Shown here: positions 15,132-22,591 of the stretch, in pieces
Layout: every line of letters starts with the position of its first letter
How positions within the stretch are numbered: the stretch's first letter is position 1
NCBI GenBank assembly: GCA_036656615.1
Contig: JAVXHY010000024.1
Coordinates: 1 to 25,154 of the forward strand
Direction: 5' to 3'
DNA: 25,154 nt
Source of the DNA: CAUPWF01 sp036656615
GTDB taxonomy: Bacteria > Bacillota > Clostridia > Lachnospirales > Lachnospiraceae
Notes under the pieces: generated by a model
The model's input: only the letters and a program-made list of their open reading frames with translations
Told to the model about the DNA's origin: nothing
Database searches by the model: none
Made by a program: the position numbers and the translations under genes

Positions 15132-15204
15132 GCTGAAATAGCTCAGTTGGTAGAGCACTTCACTCGTAATGAAGGGGTCGTCGGTTCAAATCCGATTTTC
15201 AGCT
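15132..15204 (+). tRNA. tRNA-Thr, anticodon CGU
   Basis: This is a full cloverleaf of 73 nt. The acceptor stem GCTGAAA pairs with TTTCAGC, the D stem GCTC pairs with GAGC, and the anticodon stem CTTCA pairs with TGAAG. The anticodon CGT at 15165-15167 reads ACG. The T arm contains GGTTCAAATCC. The discriminator base is T, and CCA is not encoded. It is a single gene with its own promoter and terminator. Confidence 0.96.
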
Positions 15205-15215
15205 TTTGATTAATT

Positions 15216-15260
15216 AAAAAACACGCTTCATCCGGCACCGACCTGGATTTGCGTGTTTTT
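15216..15260. terminator. Bidirectional terminator between tRNA-Thr and mscS
   Basis: AAAAACACGC (15217-15226) pairs with GCGTGTTTTT (15251-15260), with possible further pairing of ATCC and GGAT inside. A-runs and T-runs on both flanks suit termination of the plus-strand tRNA and, in the other direction, of the minus-strand mscS message, whose stop is at 15270. Confidence 0.8.
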
Positions 15261-15269
15261 ATATTGCTC

Positions 15270-16163
15270 TTATTGCCTTTCATCTCCCATATGCACCGTT
15301 AACTGGTTATATGGTATTTCTATTGCCTCTCGTTCAAAAGTTTCCTTTATTTCTTCGAGTATCCTCCATCTAGTATTCCAATACTCCTCTGTTTTTACCC
15401 ATGCACGTATCCCAATTACCACGGAATGCTGTCCCAGTTGATCAACAAAGACCGCTAATTCCTGATTGACTAATATCTGTCCATCTTCCCGAAGTAATTG
15501 TTCAATTAATTGTTTGGTCTTTTTCAAATCAGCTTTATAGGATATATCCACCTGTAAATCCAATCGCCGCTCATCTTTTCCTGTCACATTTGTCAAGCTA
15601 TTATTTGCCAATGAACCATTTGGTATTACAATAATTTTGTTATCCATGGTTGCCAATTTCGTATAAAATATCTGAATTTCTTTTACCGTTCCCTCATTAT
15701 TTTGATTATGTTCTATAATATAATCGCCTACCACAAAAGGCTTTAAGAGCAAGATAAGTATTCCTCCTGCCAAATTGGACAAACTGCCTTGTAAGGCTAG
15801 ACCAATAGCAATCCCTGCAGAACCAATTACCGCTGCAACAGATGCCGGTTCTAACCCAAACTTCATAGCAATAACTACAATGAGAAGTAAATATAATGTG
15901 AATTTGAGAAATGAATCTACAAATTGCTCTACTCCCACATCCGCACTGGAACGCTCTAAGGATTTTCTTACAATTTTACGCACCCATTTTATTAATTTTG
16001 CCCCAATACAAAAAAATACAAGTGCAAGAATTACCTCTATACCAAAGCTTATGATCTTTGGAAATGCCATATCCATATAGTTAGCTAATCTTCCGACTTT
16101 TTTCGTGGCTTCCGCAATGATTTCCGGTGATTCTTCTATGGTATTTCCTGCTAATTTTGTCAT
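15270..16163 (-). CDS. mscS: MscS-family small-conductance mechanosensitive channel
   Basis: A 297-aa membrane protein with three helices near 40-62, 82-102 and 107-140 and a C-terminal cytoplasmic cage. The pore helix is glycine/alanine-rich (GSAGIAIGLALQGSLSNLAGG), as in MscS. The following LKPFVVGDYI and VIPNGSLANNSLTN segments are typical of the beta domain. It opens on membrane tension and releases solutes during hypo-osmotic shock. The start follows AAGGGGAG. It lies 39 nt after pgeF and is the last gene of the long minus-strand cluster. Confidence 0.93.
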   Translation of the reverse strand: MTKLAGNTIEESPEIIAEATKKVGRLANYMDMAFPKIISFGIEVILALVFFCIGAKLIKWVRKIVRKSLERSSADVGVEQFVDSFLKFTLYLLLIVVIAMKFGLEPASVAAVIGSAGIAIGLALQGSLSNLAGGILILLLKPFVVGDYIIEHNQNNEGTVKEIQIFYTKLATMDNKIIVIPNGSLANNSLTNVTGKDERRLDLQVDISYKADLKKTKQLIEQLLREDGQILVNQELAVFVDQLGQHSVVIGIRAWVKTEEYWNTRWRILEEIKETFEREAIEIPYNQLTVHMGDERQ

Positions 16164-16202
16164 GATCTCCCCTTCTTTCAGACGTTAATTACAACTCTAT
16201 TC

Positions 16203-17051
16203 CTAGGATTTCAATGCTAAAAATCCTCCTAGATTTCCTCTTTTTCCCTGAGATGCTCTGTGAGAAAATAAATATTTTTCGTTACAGCAGGTACATAAAT
16301 TAGCCATCCCGATTTGTTCCTTTGGTACACCTGCCTCACGAAGAATAATTTCATTTGCTTTCCATAGATTTAACTGATATTTACCATCTTCTTTTTCATA
16401 AAATAAATCACACCAGTATTGGGGATGAAATTCCTTCTTAAAATATGCTACCACATCAGCACTCACCTCGTAACATTCTTGACAAATAGACGGACCAATC
16501 GCTGCTATTACCTGCTCTGGTTTAGTTCCATACTCATGGTTCATTTTTTCCAATGTTTTCTGTCCCATTTTTCCAACGGTTCCACGCCACCCTGAATGAC
16601 TGAGTCCAATTGCTTTGTGTACTGGATCCACAAAATAAAGCGGTACACAATCTGCATAAAAGGTTGCAAGACAAAGTCCTGCAATATTTGTAATCAAACC
16701 ATCTGTATGATCATAATCTAAAGATTTAACAATGCCTTTTCCCCTATCTTCTTCCGTCACAATTCTAATATTTGTCTCATGTGTTTGCTTGGAAAAGACC
16801 AAATCCTCAGTATGCACGCCTATAGCCGCAGACATTCGACGAAAGTTTTCCATAACATCCTCTTTTTTATCTCCTCGAGCAAAACTTAGATTCATGGTCT
16901 GAAATATTCCTTTGCTGACCCCACCTGCTCTAGTAGAAAATCCATGCTGAACAATACCCGTTTCTGTAAGAATTGGGAATTGTAAAAATGGTACTTGATT
17001 TTTTTCAATCAATTTCATATCCGGTGTATCATTTGCAAATATCAAATTCAT
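16203..17051 (-). CDS. pgeF: Laccase-domain purine nucleoside phosphorylase/polyphenol oxidase family protein (YfiH/YlmD)
   Basis: A 282-aa cytoplasmic protein. It shows the family motifs HGFSTRAGGVS, SKQTHETNI, TFYADCVPLYFVDP, LSHSGWRGT and GPSICQECYEV, in which conserved His and Cys residues bind the catalytic metal. Family members are reported to act on purine nucleosides, and PgeF of E. coli helps remove mis-incorporated L-Ser in peptidoglycan precursors, so the physiological role here is uncertain. A GTG at 17060 is also in frame, but it lies only 2 nt from the GGAG ribosome binding site. The ATG at 17051 has better spacing. It lies 18 nt after yraN in the housekeeping cluster. Confidence 0.88.
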   Translation of the reverse strand: MNLIFANDTPDMKLIEKNQVPFLQFPILTETGIVQHGFSTRAGGVSKGIFQTMNLSFARGDKKEDVMENFRRMSAAIGVHTEDLVFSKQTHETNIRIVTEEDRGKGIVKSLDYDHTDGLITNIAGLCLATFYADCVPLYFVDPVHKAIGLSHSGWRGTVGKMGQKTLEKMNHEYGTKPEQVIAAIGPSICQECYEVSADVVAYFKKEFHPQYWCDLFYEKEDGKYQLNLWKANEIILREAGVPKEQIGMANLCTCCNEKYLFSHRASQGKRGNLGGFLALKS

Positions 17052-17069
17052 TCTGCCCACAGCTCCTTA

Positions 17070-17426
17070 CTATAATTTATAATCAAATGCGTTCTTAATC
17101 AGTTGAATTTCACCATTTAATATTCCAACAACGTCAAATCTACAAGAGGAATCAATAAGCCCATTAGTTGTCAAATAAATCATTGCACACTTAGAAATAA
17201 TCTGTTGCTTTTTAAGATTCACGGCCTCTAACGGACTTCCATTTATGTTGGATTTACGGTATTTCACCTCACAAAACACTAAATATTCTCCATCTCTGGC
17301 AATAATATCAATTTCTCCTTGTCTGCAATAATAATTATAAGTAATGATTTGATAACCTTGCGCCTCTAAATAAGCGCCTGCCAGACGTTCATAGGCATTC
17401 CCAATTGCTCTTTTATTATATTTCAT
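17070..17426 (-). CDS. yraN: YraN/UPF0102 family endonuclease-like protein
   Basis: A 118-aa small protein with the full UPF0102 signature: G-x-x-YE-x-LA near 9-16, RQGEIDIIARD at 36-45 and VFCEVKYRKS at 50-59. These give a PD-(D/E)xK nuclease-like set (E13, D40, E53, K55). The biochemical role of the family is poorly defined. It is conserved next to rnhB in many Firmicutes and Proteobacteria, suggesting a role in nucleic acid metabolism. The start at 17426 follows TGAGGT. It lies 31 nt after rnhB. Confidence 0.92.
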   Translation of the reverse strand: MKYNKRAIGNAYERLAGAYLEAQGYQIITYNYYCRQGEIDIIARDGEYLVFCEVKYRKSNINGSPLEAVNLKKQQIISKCAMIYLTTNGLIDSSCRFDVVGILNGEIQLIKNAFDYKL

Positions 17427-17457
17427 ATTACCTCACATAATTCATAGATAATCGAAT

Positions 17458-18096
17458 CTACACAAAGTTCTTAATAAAGGATTTTCTATGAATTGGTGTA
17501 GCACCTAATGATTTCAATGCTTCTATATGTGCCTTTGTACCATATCCCTTATTACTTGCAAATCCATATCCAGGCAGAGCTTCTTCATATTGAATCATCA
17601 AATGATCCCTCGTCACTTTTGCAATAATACTTGCAGCAGCTATGGATACACTTTTCGCATCTCCCTTTATTATGGGAACTTGAGGTATGCTTACCTGAGG
17701 TATGTTCACTGCATCATTAAGTAAGATGTCAGGTTTTATCGACAAGTTGTTGATAGCCATACGCATCGCCTCATATGTGGCCTGTAAAATGTTGATTTCA
17801 TCTATACGCCCCGGTCCCACCATACCTATACCTGTGGCAATTGCTTTTTCCATAATTTCCAGATAAAGTAATTCTCTTTTTTTCTCACTAAGTTTTTTAG
17901 AATCATTCATATAGAGAATCTGACAATCCTTCGGCAAAATAACCGCTCCCGCAACGACAGGACCAGCCAGAGGTCCTCTTCCTACTTCATCAATTCCACA
18001 GATATAACTATAAGCTTTATATTGTTCTTCATATTGATGCATTTCCTGTAAACGAAAAAGCTCTTGCTCTATTTTGTCAGCAGAATTTTTACTCAT
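17458..18096 (-). CDS. rnhB: Ribonuclease HII
   Basis: A 212-aa enzyme that cuts the RNA strand of RNA/DNA hybrids and removes misincorporated ribonucleotides. The catalytic DEDD set is visible: D36 and E37 in GIDEVGRGPLAGPV, D128 in LLNDAV, and D146 in KGDAKSVSIAAASIIAK. The frame is open further upstream, to 18150 inside lepB. The ATG at 18096 is preferred because GGGAG lies 10 nt before it and it overlaps the lepB stop (ATGAGTAA), suggesting coupled translation. Confidence 0.95.
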   Translation of the reverse strand: MSKNSADKIEQELFRLQEMHQYEEQYKAYSYICGIDEVGRGPLAGPVVAGAVILPKDCQILYMNDSKKLSEKKRELLYLEIMEKAIATGIGMVGPGRIDEINILQATYEAMRMAINNLSIKPDILLNDAVNIPQVSIPQVPIIKGDAKSVSIAAASIIAKVTRDHLMIQYEEALPGYGFASNKGYGTKAHIEALKSLGATPIHRKSFIKNFV

Positions 18097-18661
18097 GTTT
18101 AATGACTCCCAACTGATCCATTGGCCAAATACGAATCCAGGCTCTTCCAATCAGATGATCTCTAGTCAATATTCCAACACTTGGATCACGACTGTCTGAA
18201 CTATGGTTACGATTATCTCCCAATACAAAGTATTCATCTGATCCAAGAGTAATTGGCTCTTCTGCTATACCTGACTGTTCCATTGGCTCTGCCCCAAAAT
18301 TTTCATCTAATATTTCACCATCAATATAGACCACTCCATCAGCTACCTGCACCGTTTCTCCTGGGAGCCCGATAATTCGCTTAATATAAAAAGTATTATC
18401 TTCATATTGATATGGAAAAACTATAATTTCATATCGTTTTGGCTCTCGAAATCGATATGAAATCTTATCCACAATTAGATTGTCTCCATCACTTAATGTA
18501 GTTTCCATAGAAGATCCACTTACTCGGGTACGCTGACCAATAAAAGTAATAATAAAGTACGTCAAACCCAAAATAATTATAATATAGGCAATCCAACCTA
18601 GTAATTCTCTCCATATACTTCTATCTTCATTAAAACGTTCTTTTCTCCTACTTTGATTCAT
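18089..18661 (-). CDS. lepB: Signal peptidase I (first paralogue, upstream of rnhB)
   Basis: A 190-aa membrane serine protease that cleaves signal peptides from exported proteins. It has one N-terminal membrane helix (about 21-42), with the catalytic Ser51 in VSGSSMETTL and general base Lys94 in FYIKRIIGLPGE, followed by the GDNRNHSSDSR box. It is short, as in Gram-positive SipS-type enzymes. The start follows AAGGA with 9-nt spacing. It overlaps rnhB by 8 nt. It is one of two signal peptidase genes, on either side of rbgA. Confidence 0.95.
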   Translation of the reverse strand: MNQSRRKERFNEDRSIWRELLGWIAYIIIILGLTYFIITFIGQRTRVSGSSMETTLSDGDNLIVDKISYRFREPKRYEIIVFPYQYEDNTFYIKRIIGLPGETVQVADGVVYIDGEILDENFGAEPMEQSGIAEEPITLGSDEYFVLGDNRNHSSDSRDPSVGILTRDHLIGRAWIRIWPMDQLGVIKHE

Positions 18662-18715
18662 AAAACATAGTCCTTCTTTCTATTTCCTTTGGCGTCTGCT
18701 ATGCTTACACCACCT

Positions 18716-19579
18716 TTATTCTATATCATATTCATAATCCTTTGGAAATTCAAGTGTTATTTTTCCTAATTTCCCATTTCGAAAATCATCTATCATTAAT
18801 GAAGAGGCTTTATTAGTATCATAGGAATTTCCCCTTACCAGACAATGTCTGCTTTCTGCAATGTGAAGTAAGGTTGCATATGAATCCGTCTCTTCTTCAA
18901 TTGCATACTTGTCTGCCAATAACCCCTTATAATGTGATTGTAAAAATGTAATAATTTCCATAGCTAGCTCTTCAATATTTAAAATCTCATCCTTAATAGA
19001 ACCCACAAAAGCAAGTCGCAGACCAACCGTTTGATCTTCAAATTTAGGCCACAAAATACCAGGGGTATCCAATAATTCCACATTCTTGTTCAAGCGAATC
19101 CATTGCTTTCCTTTTGTTACACCTGGCTTATTTCCTGTTTTAGTACAAGCTTTGCCGGCTAAAGCATTAATAAAAGTAGATTTCCCTACATTGGGTATTC
19201 CAACAACCATAGCACGTATGGGACGATTCAAAATACCTTTTTTCCTATCTCGCTCTGTTTTTTCTTTGCAGGATTCCTGAATAACTCCTTGAATTGATTT
19301 AATTCCACCACCCTTTTTTGAATTGATTTTGGCAACATAAAAACCTTTACTCTTAAAGTATTCAGCCCATGCATCATTCCACTTATCTTCTGCTAGATCT
19401 GCTTTGTTTAGTAAAATTAATCTAGCCTTATTCTTCCCGAGTTCATCTATCTCTGGATTTCTACTACTCATAGGAATCCTTGCATCTACAAGTTCAATCA
19501 CCAAATCAATTAATTTGATATTTTCTTGCATCATTCTCTTTGCTTTTGTCATATGTCCTGGATACCATTGAAAATGCAT
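18716..19579 (-). CDS. rbgA: Ribosome biogenesis GTPase RbgA (YlqF)
   Basis: A 287-aa GTPase that acts in late assembly of the 50S subunit. It has the circularly permuted order of G motifs: NKAD (G4, 58-61), then GIPNVGKS (G1, 127-134), then DTPG (G3, 171-174). The N terminus FQWYPGHMTKA is the family hallmark. The C-terminal domain contacts rRNA. The start follows GGGAGGT. It lies 15 nt after the second lepB. Linkage to rplS and rnhB matches many Firmicutes. Confidence 0.95.
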   Translation of the reverse strand: MHFQWYPGHMTKAKRMMQENIKLIDLVIELVDARIPMSSRNPEIDELGKNKARLILLNKADLAEDKWNDAWAEYFKSKGFYVAKINSKKGGGIKSIQGVIQESCKEKTERDRKKGILNRPIRAMVVGIPNVGKSTFINALAGKACTKTGNKPGVTKGKQWIRLNKNVELLDTPGILWPKFEDQTVGLRLAFVGSIKDEILNIEELAMEIITFLQSHYKGLLADKYAIEEETDSYATLLHIAESRHCLVRGNSYDTNKASSLMIDDFRNGKLGKITLEFPKDYEYDIE

Positions 19580-19594
19580 GTTCTACCTCCCGAT

Positions 19595-20170
19595 CTATTT
19601 TTTTATAAAGCCAAAGCGTGCACCTGGCGAAATAACAAACCACGCTTTTCCATATATTTCATCATTCTTCACATTACCGATATCTGCCATGCGGCTGTCT
19701 TCACTGCTTTTACGGTTATCTCCTAATACAAAATATTCATTTCCACCGAGAGTCATAGCCTCTGTAACAATTCCCACATTGTCTAGTTTTGTCGTTTTGA
19801 ACTCTTCTTTAAGTTTCTTTTGATCAATATAAATAGCACCATCTTTCATCTCAATTGTTTCACCCGGTAAGCCTATAATACGCTTGATATAAAAATGAGA
19901 ATTTTCATTTCCATTTGGTTTAAAAACAATAATATCATTTCTTTTTGGTCTACTTGCATTATATACAATCCGATTTACCAATGTGACATCACCATTTGAT
20001 AATACTGGTTTCATGGAATCTCCTATATTACTGACGCGTTGACCAAAATACCATACCAATACAAAAGCAATCGTACAGACAACTGCAATCTGAAAAGCCC
20101 ATACTAATACAGTCCTGATGATATCAAAATTAAATCTTTTCTTTTCTTTTCCAAATGTTAAATTACTCAT
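19595..20170 (-). CDS. lepB: Signal peptidase I (second paralogue, upstream of rbgA)
   Basis: A 191-aa membrane protease with a single N-terminal helix (about 17-42), Ser52 in GDSMKPVLSNGD and Lys96 in FYIKRIIGLPGET, plus the GDNRKSSEDSR box. All catalytic parts are intact. An in-frame extension to 20209 is rejected because the ATG at 20170 has AAGGAGG 4 nt upstream and the extension overlaps the rplS terminator. It is similar to the lepB at 18089-18661, pointing to duplication around rbgA. The two copies may differ in substrate preference or timing (inference). Confidence 0.94.
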   Translation of the reverse strand: MSNLTFGKEKKRFNFDIIRTVLVWAFQIAVVCTIAFVLVWYFGQRVSNIGDSMKPVLSNGDVTLVNRIVYNASRPKRNDIIVFKPNGNENSHFYIKRIIGLPGETIEMKDGAIYIDQKKLKEEFKTTKLDNVGIVTEAMTLGGNEYFVLGDNRKSSEDSRMADIGNVKNDEIYGKAWFVISPGARFGFIKK

Positions 20171-20192
20171 AATCCTCCTTACTGTCATAAGT

Positions 20193-20229
20193 AAAAAAAG
20201 GGACAACATACATGATGTACTTGTCCCTT
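20193..20229 (-). terminator. Intrinsic terminator after rplS
   Basis: A 9-bp stem, AAGGGACAA with TTGTCCCTT (20229-20221 and 20206-20198 on the transcribed strand), has an inner TACA/TGTA pairing and is followed by seven Ts. It lies 10 nt after the rplS stop. It should end or attenuate the ribosomal-protein transcript before the second lepB, which starts 28 nt beyond the hairpin. Confidence 0.85.
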
Positions 20230-20238
20230 CCCATCCTA

Positions 20239-20586
20239 CTATTTTACTAATTCTTTGACTTTCGCTTTCTTTCCAACACGATCTCTTAAATAGAAAAGTT
20301 TTGCTCTTCTTACTTTACCTCTACGGATAACTTCAACTCTCTCCACATTTGGAGAATGTAATGGCCAAGTCTTCTCTACGCCAATGCCATTAGAATTCTT
20401 TCTTACTGTAAAAGTAGCTCTTGTGCTTCCACCTTGTTTCTTCAATACAGTACCTTCAAAAACTTGGATTCTTTCACGTGCACCCTCTTTAATTTTCGCA
20501 TAAACCTTAACAGTATCACCAACATTAAACTTTGGTGCCTCTGCCTTTAATTGTTCTGCTTCAATATTTCTTATAATATCATTCAT
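20239..20586 (-). CDS. rplS: 50S ribosomal protein L19
   Basis: A 115-aa basic protein of normal length with the L19 signatures PKFNVGDTVKVYAKIKEGARER, QVFEGTVL and GVEKTWPLHSPNVERVEVIRRGKVRRAKLFYLR. It sits at the interface of the two ribosomal subunits. The start at 20586 follows AGGAGGT with 10-nt spacing. It follows trmD, as in most bacteria, but with a 98-nt gap that holds its own candidate promoter. Confidence 0.97.
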   Translation of the reverse strand: MNDIIRNIEAEQLKAEAPKFNVGDTVKVYAKIKEGARERIQVFEGTVLKKQGGSTRATFTVRKNSNGIGVEKTWPLHSPNVERVEVIRRGKVRRAKLFYLRDRVGKKAKVKELVK

Positions 20587-20699
20587 GTCTGTGTGACCTC
20601 CTTATAATGTGGACGTTCTTAATACTTTCTGTACCAGAGGACCATCTCGCTTCTTTTCACAACATGTTATATTCTACCATGTGTCTAGTTTTTATGCAA
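20587..20699 (-). promoter_or_regulatory. Candidate rplS promoter and leader
   Basis: On the minus strand TTGCAT (20699-20694) and TAGAAT (20676-20671) are 17 bp apart, with the -35 inside the end of trmD. The roughly 80-nt leader contains GTCCTCT, which could pair with the AGGAGG ribosome binding site. Autoregulatory L19 leader RNAs are known in Firmicutes, but I could not confirm the consensus by eye. Confidence 0.4.
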
Positions 20700-21419
20700 G
20701 CGTTTTTTTTCCTGTTCAGTTAAACTTGCCTTTTTCAGTAAATCAGGTCTTCTTATAGAAGTTCTAAGAATCGATTGCTCTCTTCTCCATTTTTCAATAT
20801 TTGCATGATGCCCGGAAAGTAAGACTTCCGGCACTGTTTTTCCATGCCATTCTACTGGTCGAGAATAATGGGGATATTCTAACAAATGATCTTGAAAGCT
20901 TTCGAATTCTGCTGACACATGATTATGAAGTACACCGGGAATCAATCGGGAAATTGTATCTATCATGACCATTGCAGGCAGCTCACCACCAGTTAATACA
21001 TAATCACCAATGGAAACATAATCTGTAACGATTTCTTCTAATACCCGCTCGTCGATTCCTTCATAATGTCCACATAAAAAAATAAGTTCATCTTCTTTGG
21101 CAAATGATTCTGCCATTTCCTGTGAAAATGTCTGCCCCTGTGGTGATAAATAAATGACTCGTGGAGTCTTTCTCCCATTGCTGCTTATTTGTTCCTCTAC
21201 AGCCTTATAAGCGCCATAAACAGGTTCTGCCTGCATAAGCATTCCAGCTCCTCCACCATATGGATAGTCATCTACACTATGATGTTTATTATCTGCATAA
21301 TCTCTAATATCTACCGCCTCTATTGTCAACAATTGATTTGCAATTGCCCGTCCAATAATACTGGTATTCAATCCTTGTAATATCATCTCCGGAAATAATG
21401 TTAAAATATGAAAATTCAT
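20685..21419 (-). CDS. trmD: tRNA (guanine-N1)-methyltransferase TrmD
   Basis: A 244-aa SPOUT-class enzyme that methylates G37 of tRNAs next to the anticodon and prevents +1 frameshifting. Motifs include NFHILTLFPEM at the N terminus, YPYGGGAGMLMQAEPVY, LSPQGQTFSQ, FLCGHYEGIDERV and the trefoil-knot loop IGDYVLTGGELPAMV. The length is normal. The start at 21419 follows TAGGAGAG, 8 nt after the rimM stop. Confidence 0.97.
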   Translation of the reverse strand: MNFHILTLFPEMILQGLNTSIIGRAIANQLLTIEAVDIRDYADNKHHSVDDYPYGGGAGMLMQAEPVYGAYKAVEEQISSNGRKTPRVIYLSPQGQTFSQEMAESFAKEDELIFLCGHYEGIDERVLEEIVTDYVSIGDYVLTGGELPAMVMIDTISRLIPGVLHNHVSAEFESFQDHLLEYPHYSRPVEWHGKTVPEVLLSGHHANIEKWRREQSILRTSIRRPDLLKKASLTEQEKKRLHKN

Positions 21420-21427
21420 GTTCTCTC

Positions 21428-21934
21428 CTACACCAAACCTTCTAATAAATGGATCTCCATTTCCCGCTTTTGAATATCAACATTCAATATACATTGCTTA
21501 ATTGCAGGTACCAGGATTTCTTTCTTGTCCAAAGTTTCAATTACATATACATCATTTGCACCCGTTTCCAACACATCAACCAAAGTGCCATATTCCATCT
21601 TGTCATCTGTAAGTACTTTCATTCCAATCATATCCGAAATAAAATATTCGTCTTTTTTTAGTTTTACAGCATCTTCTCTCTTCACAAATAAGCTGCAGCC
21701 TTTATATTTTTCTATTTCATTTATATTGTCAATCCCCTTGAATTTTAAGATAGCGAATTTCTTAAAAAATTTCACCTGTTCTATATCAAGAATGAGTTGT
21801 TCTTTTCCTGTATCAAGCATTACCTGTTTAAGCTCTTTAAATCGAGTCACATCATCCGTAGTTGGAAATACTTTTACTTCTCCCTTAATCCCATGGGTAG
21901 AAGCAATAACTCCAACCTGTAATCTTTGTTCCAT
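21428..21934 (-). CDS. rimM: 16S rRNA processing/ribosome maturation protein RimM
   Basis: A 168-aa protein that binds S19 and aids maturation of the 30S head. The N-terminal barrel starts LQVGVIASTHGIKGEVKVFP, and the C-terminal PRC-barrel has DVLETGANDVYVIE and ILVPAIKQCILNVDI. The open frame extends to 22015 but would run into the hairpin region. The ATG at 21934 has GGAAGGAG upstream and fits the family start. trmD follows by 8 nt, a conserved pair. Confidence 0.96.
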   Translation of the reverse strand: MEQRLQVGVIASTHGIKGEVKVFPTTDDVTRFKELKQVMLDTGKEQLILDIEQVKFFKKFAILKFKGIDNINEIEKYKGCSLFVKREDAVKLKKDEYFISDMIGMKVLTDDKMEYGTLVDVLETGANDVYVIETLDKKEILVPAIKQCILNVDIQKREMEIHLLEGLV

Positions 21935-21983
21935 ATATGCTCCTTCCCAACACACATCCTCATTATAAGTTGTATGTGAATGA

Positions 21984-22036
21984 AGACGCAGATGCAAGAT
22001 CATGCATGTAAACATGCTAATTTTGCATCTGCGTCT
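21984..22036 (-). other. Large intercistronic hairpin between khpA and rimM
   Basis: A perfect 14-bp inverted repeat (21984-21997 with 22023-22036) surrounds a second stem GCATG-TAAA-CATGC (22004-22017). It lies 17 nt after the khpA stop and 50 nt before rimM. No T-run follows, so it is probably an attenuator, processing site or stability element and not a full terminator (inference). Confidence 0.65.
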
Positions 22037-22053
22037 AATTCTTATGAATCTTG

Positions 22054-22284
22054 CTATTGCGCAATCTCAACAATTACTTTTTTATCGTCCTTTGCTGCTG
22101 CAGCCTTTACAACAGCTCGGATTGCCTTTGCAATACGACCCTGTTTTCCAATTACTTTGCCCATATCGGACTCTGCCACATGTACTTCGACTATTGTAGT
22201 CTTTCCATCTTGCTTTTCAGTAACAACAACGCTGTCAGGATTGTCTACTAATGCTTTCGCAATAACTTCAACCAATTCTTTCAT
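22054..22284 (-). CDS. khpA: KH-domain RNA-binding protein KhpA (YlqC)
   Basis: A 76-aa protein consisting of one KH domain with the GxxG loop in VIGKQGRIAKAIR. KhpA with its partner KhpB binds RNA and affects cell elongation and division in Firmicutes. A GTG at 22293 overlaps the ribosome binding site. The ATG at 22284, starting MKELVEVIAKALVDNPD, is 8 nt from GGAGG and matches the family. It sits between rpsP and rimM, as in most Firmicutes. Confidence 0.95.
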   Translation of the reverse strand: MKELVEVIAKALVDNPDSVVVTEKQDGKTTIVEVHVAESDMGKVIGKQGRIAKAIRAVVKAAAAKDDKKVIVEIAQ

Positions 22285-22307
22285 GACGCGCACCTCCGCG
22301 ATTCAGC

Positions 22308-22553
22308 TTATTTCTCAATGCCTGCTGCTTTAAATATTTTACCAACTACTTCTGTAGGTTGTGCACCATTGTTTAACCATTTTTTTGCTGATTCTTCGTT
22401 TACCTTGAACACGCTTGGATCTTTCGTAGGATCATAAGTACCGATTTCTTCGATAAATCTACCATCTCTTGGTGCTCTTGCATCTGCTACTACGATTCTA
22501 TAGAAAGGAGCTTTCTTTTGCCCTATTCTTTTTAATCTGATTTTAACTGCCAT
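22308..22553 (-). CDS. rpsP: 30S ribosomal protein S16
   Basis: An 81-aa protein starting MAVKIRLKRIGQKKAPFYRI with VVADARAPRDGRFIEEIGTYDP, diagnostic of S16. It is needed for assembly of the 30S body. A second ATG lies 6 bases upstream (22559), so MTMAVKIRL is possible. The family start MAVKIRL is preferred, although the AAGGAGG spacing (4 nt against 10 nt) does not decide. ffh lies 38 nt upstream. Confidence 0.96.
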   Translation of the reverse strand: MAVKIRLKRIGQKKAPFYRIVVADARAPRDGRFIEEIGTYDPTKDPSVFKVNEESAKKWLNNGAQPTEVVGKIFKAAGIEK

Positions 22554-22591
22554 TGTCATTTCACCTCCTTGTACAACACTCTTTTATATGA

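Noticed and set aside
17459..18150. Longer rnhB start at 18150
   Set aside because: The extra 18 residues are translated from inside lepB and lack a ribosome binding site; the ATG at 18096 fits the site and the family.
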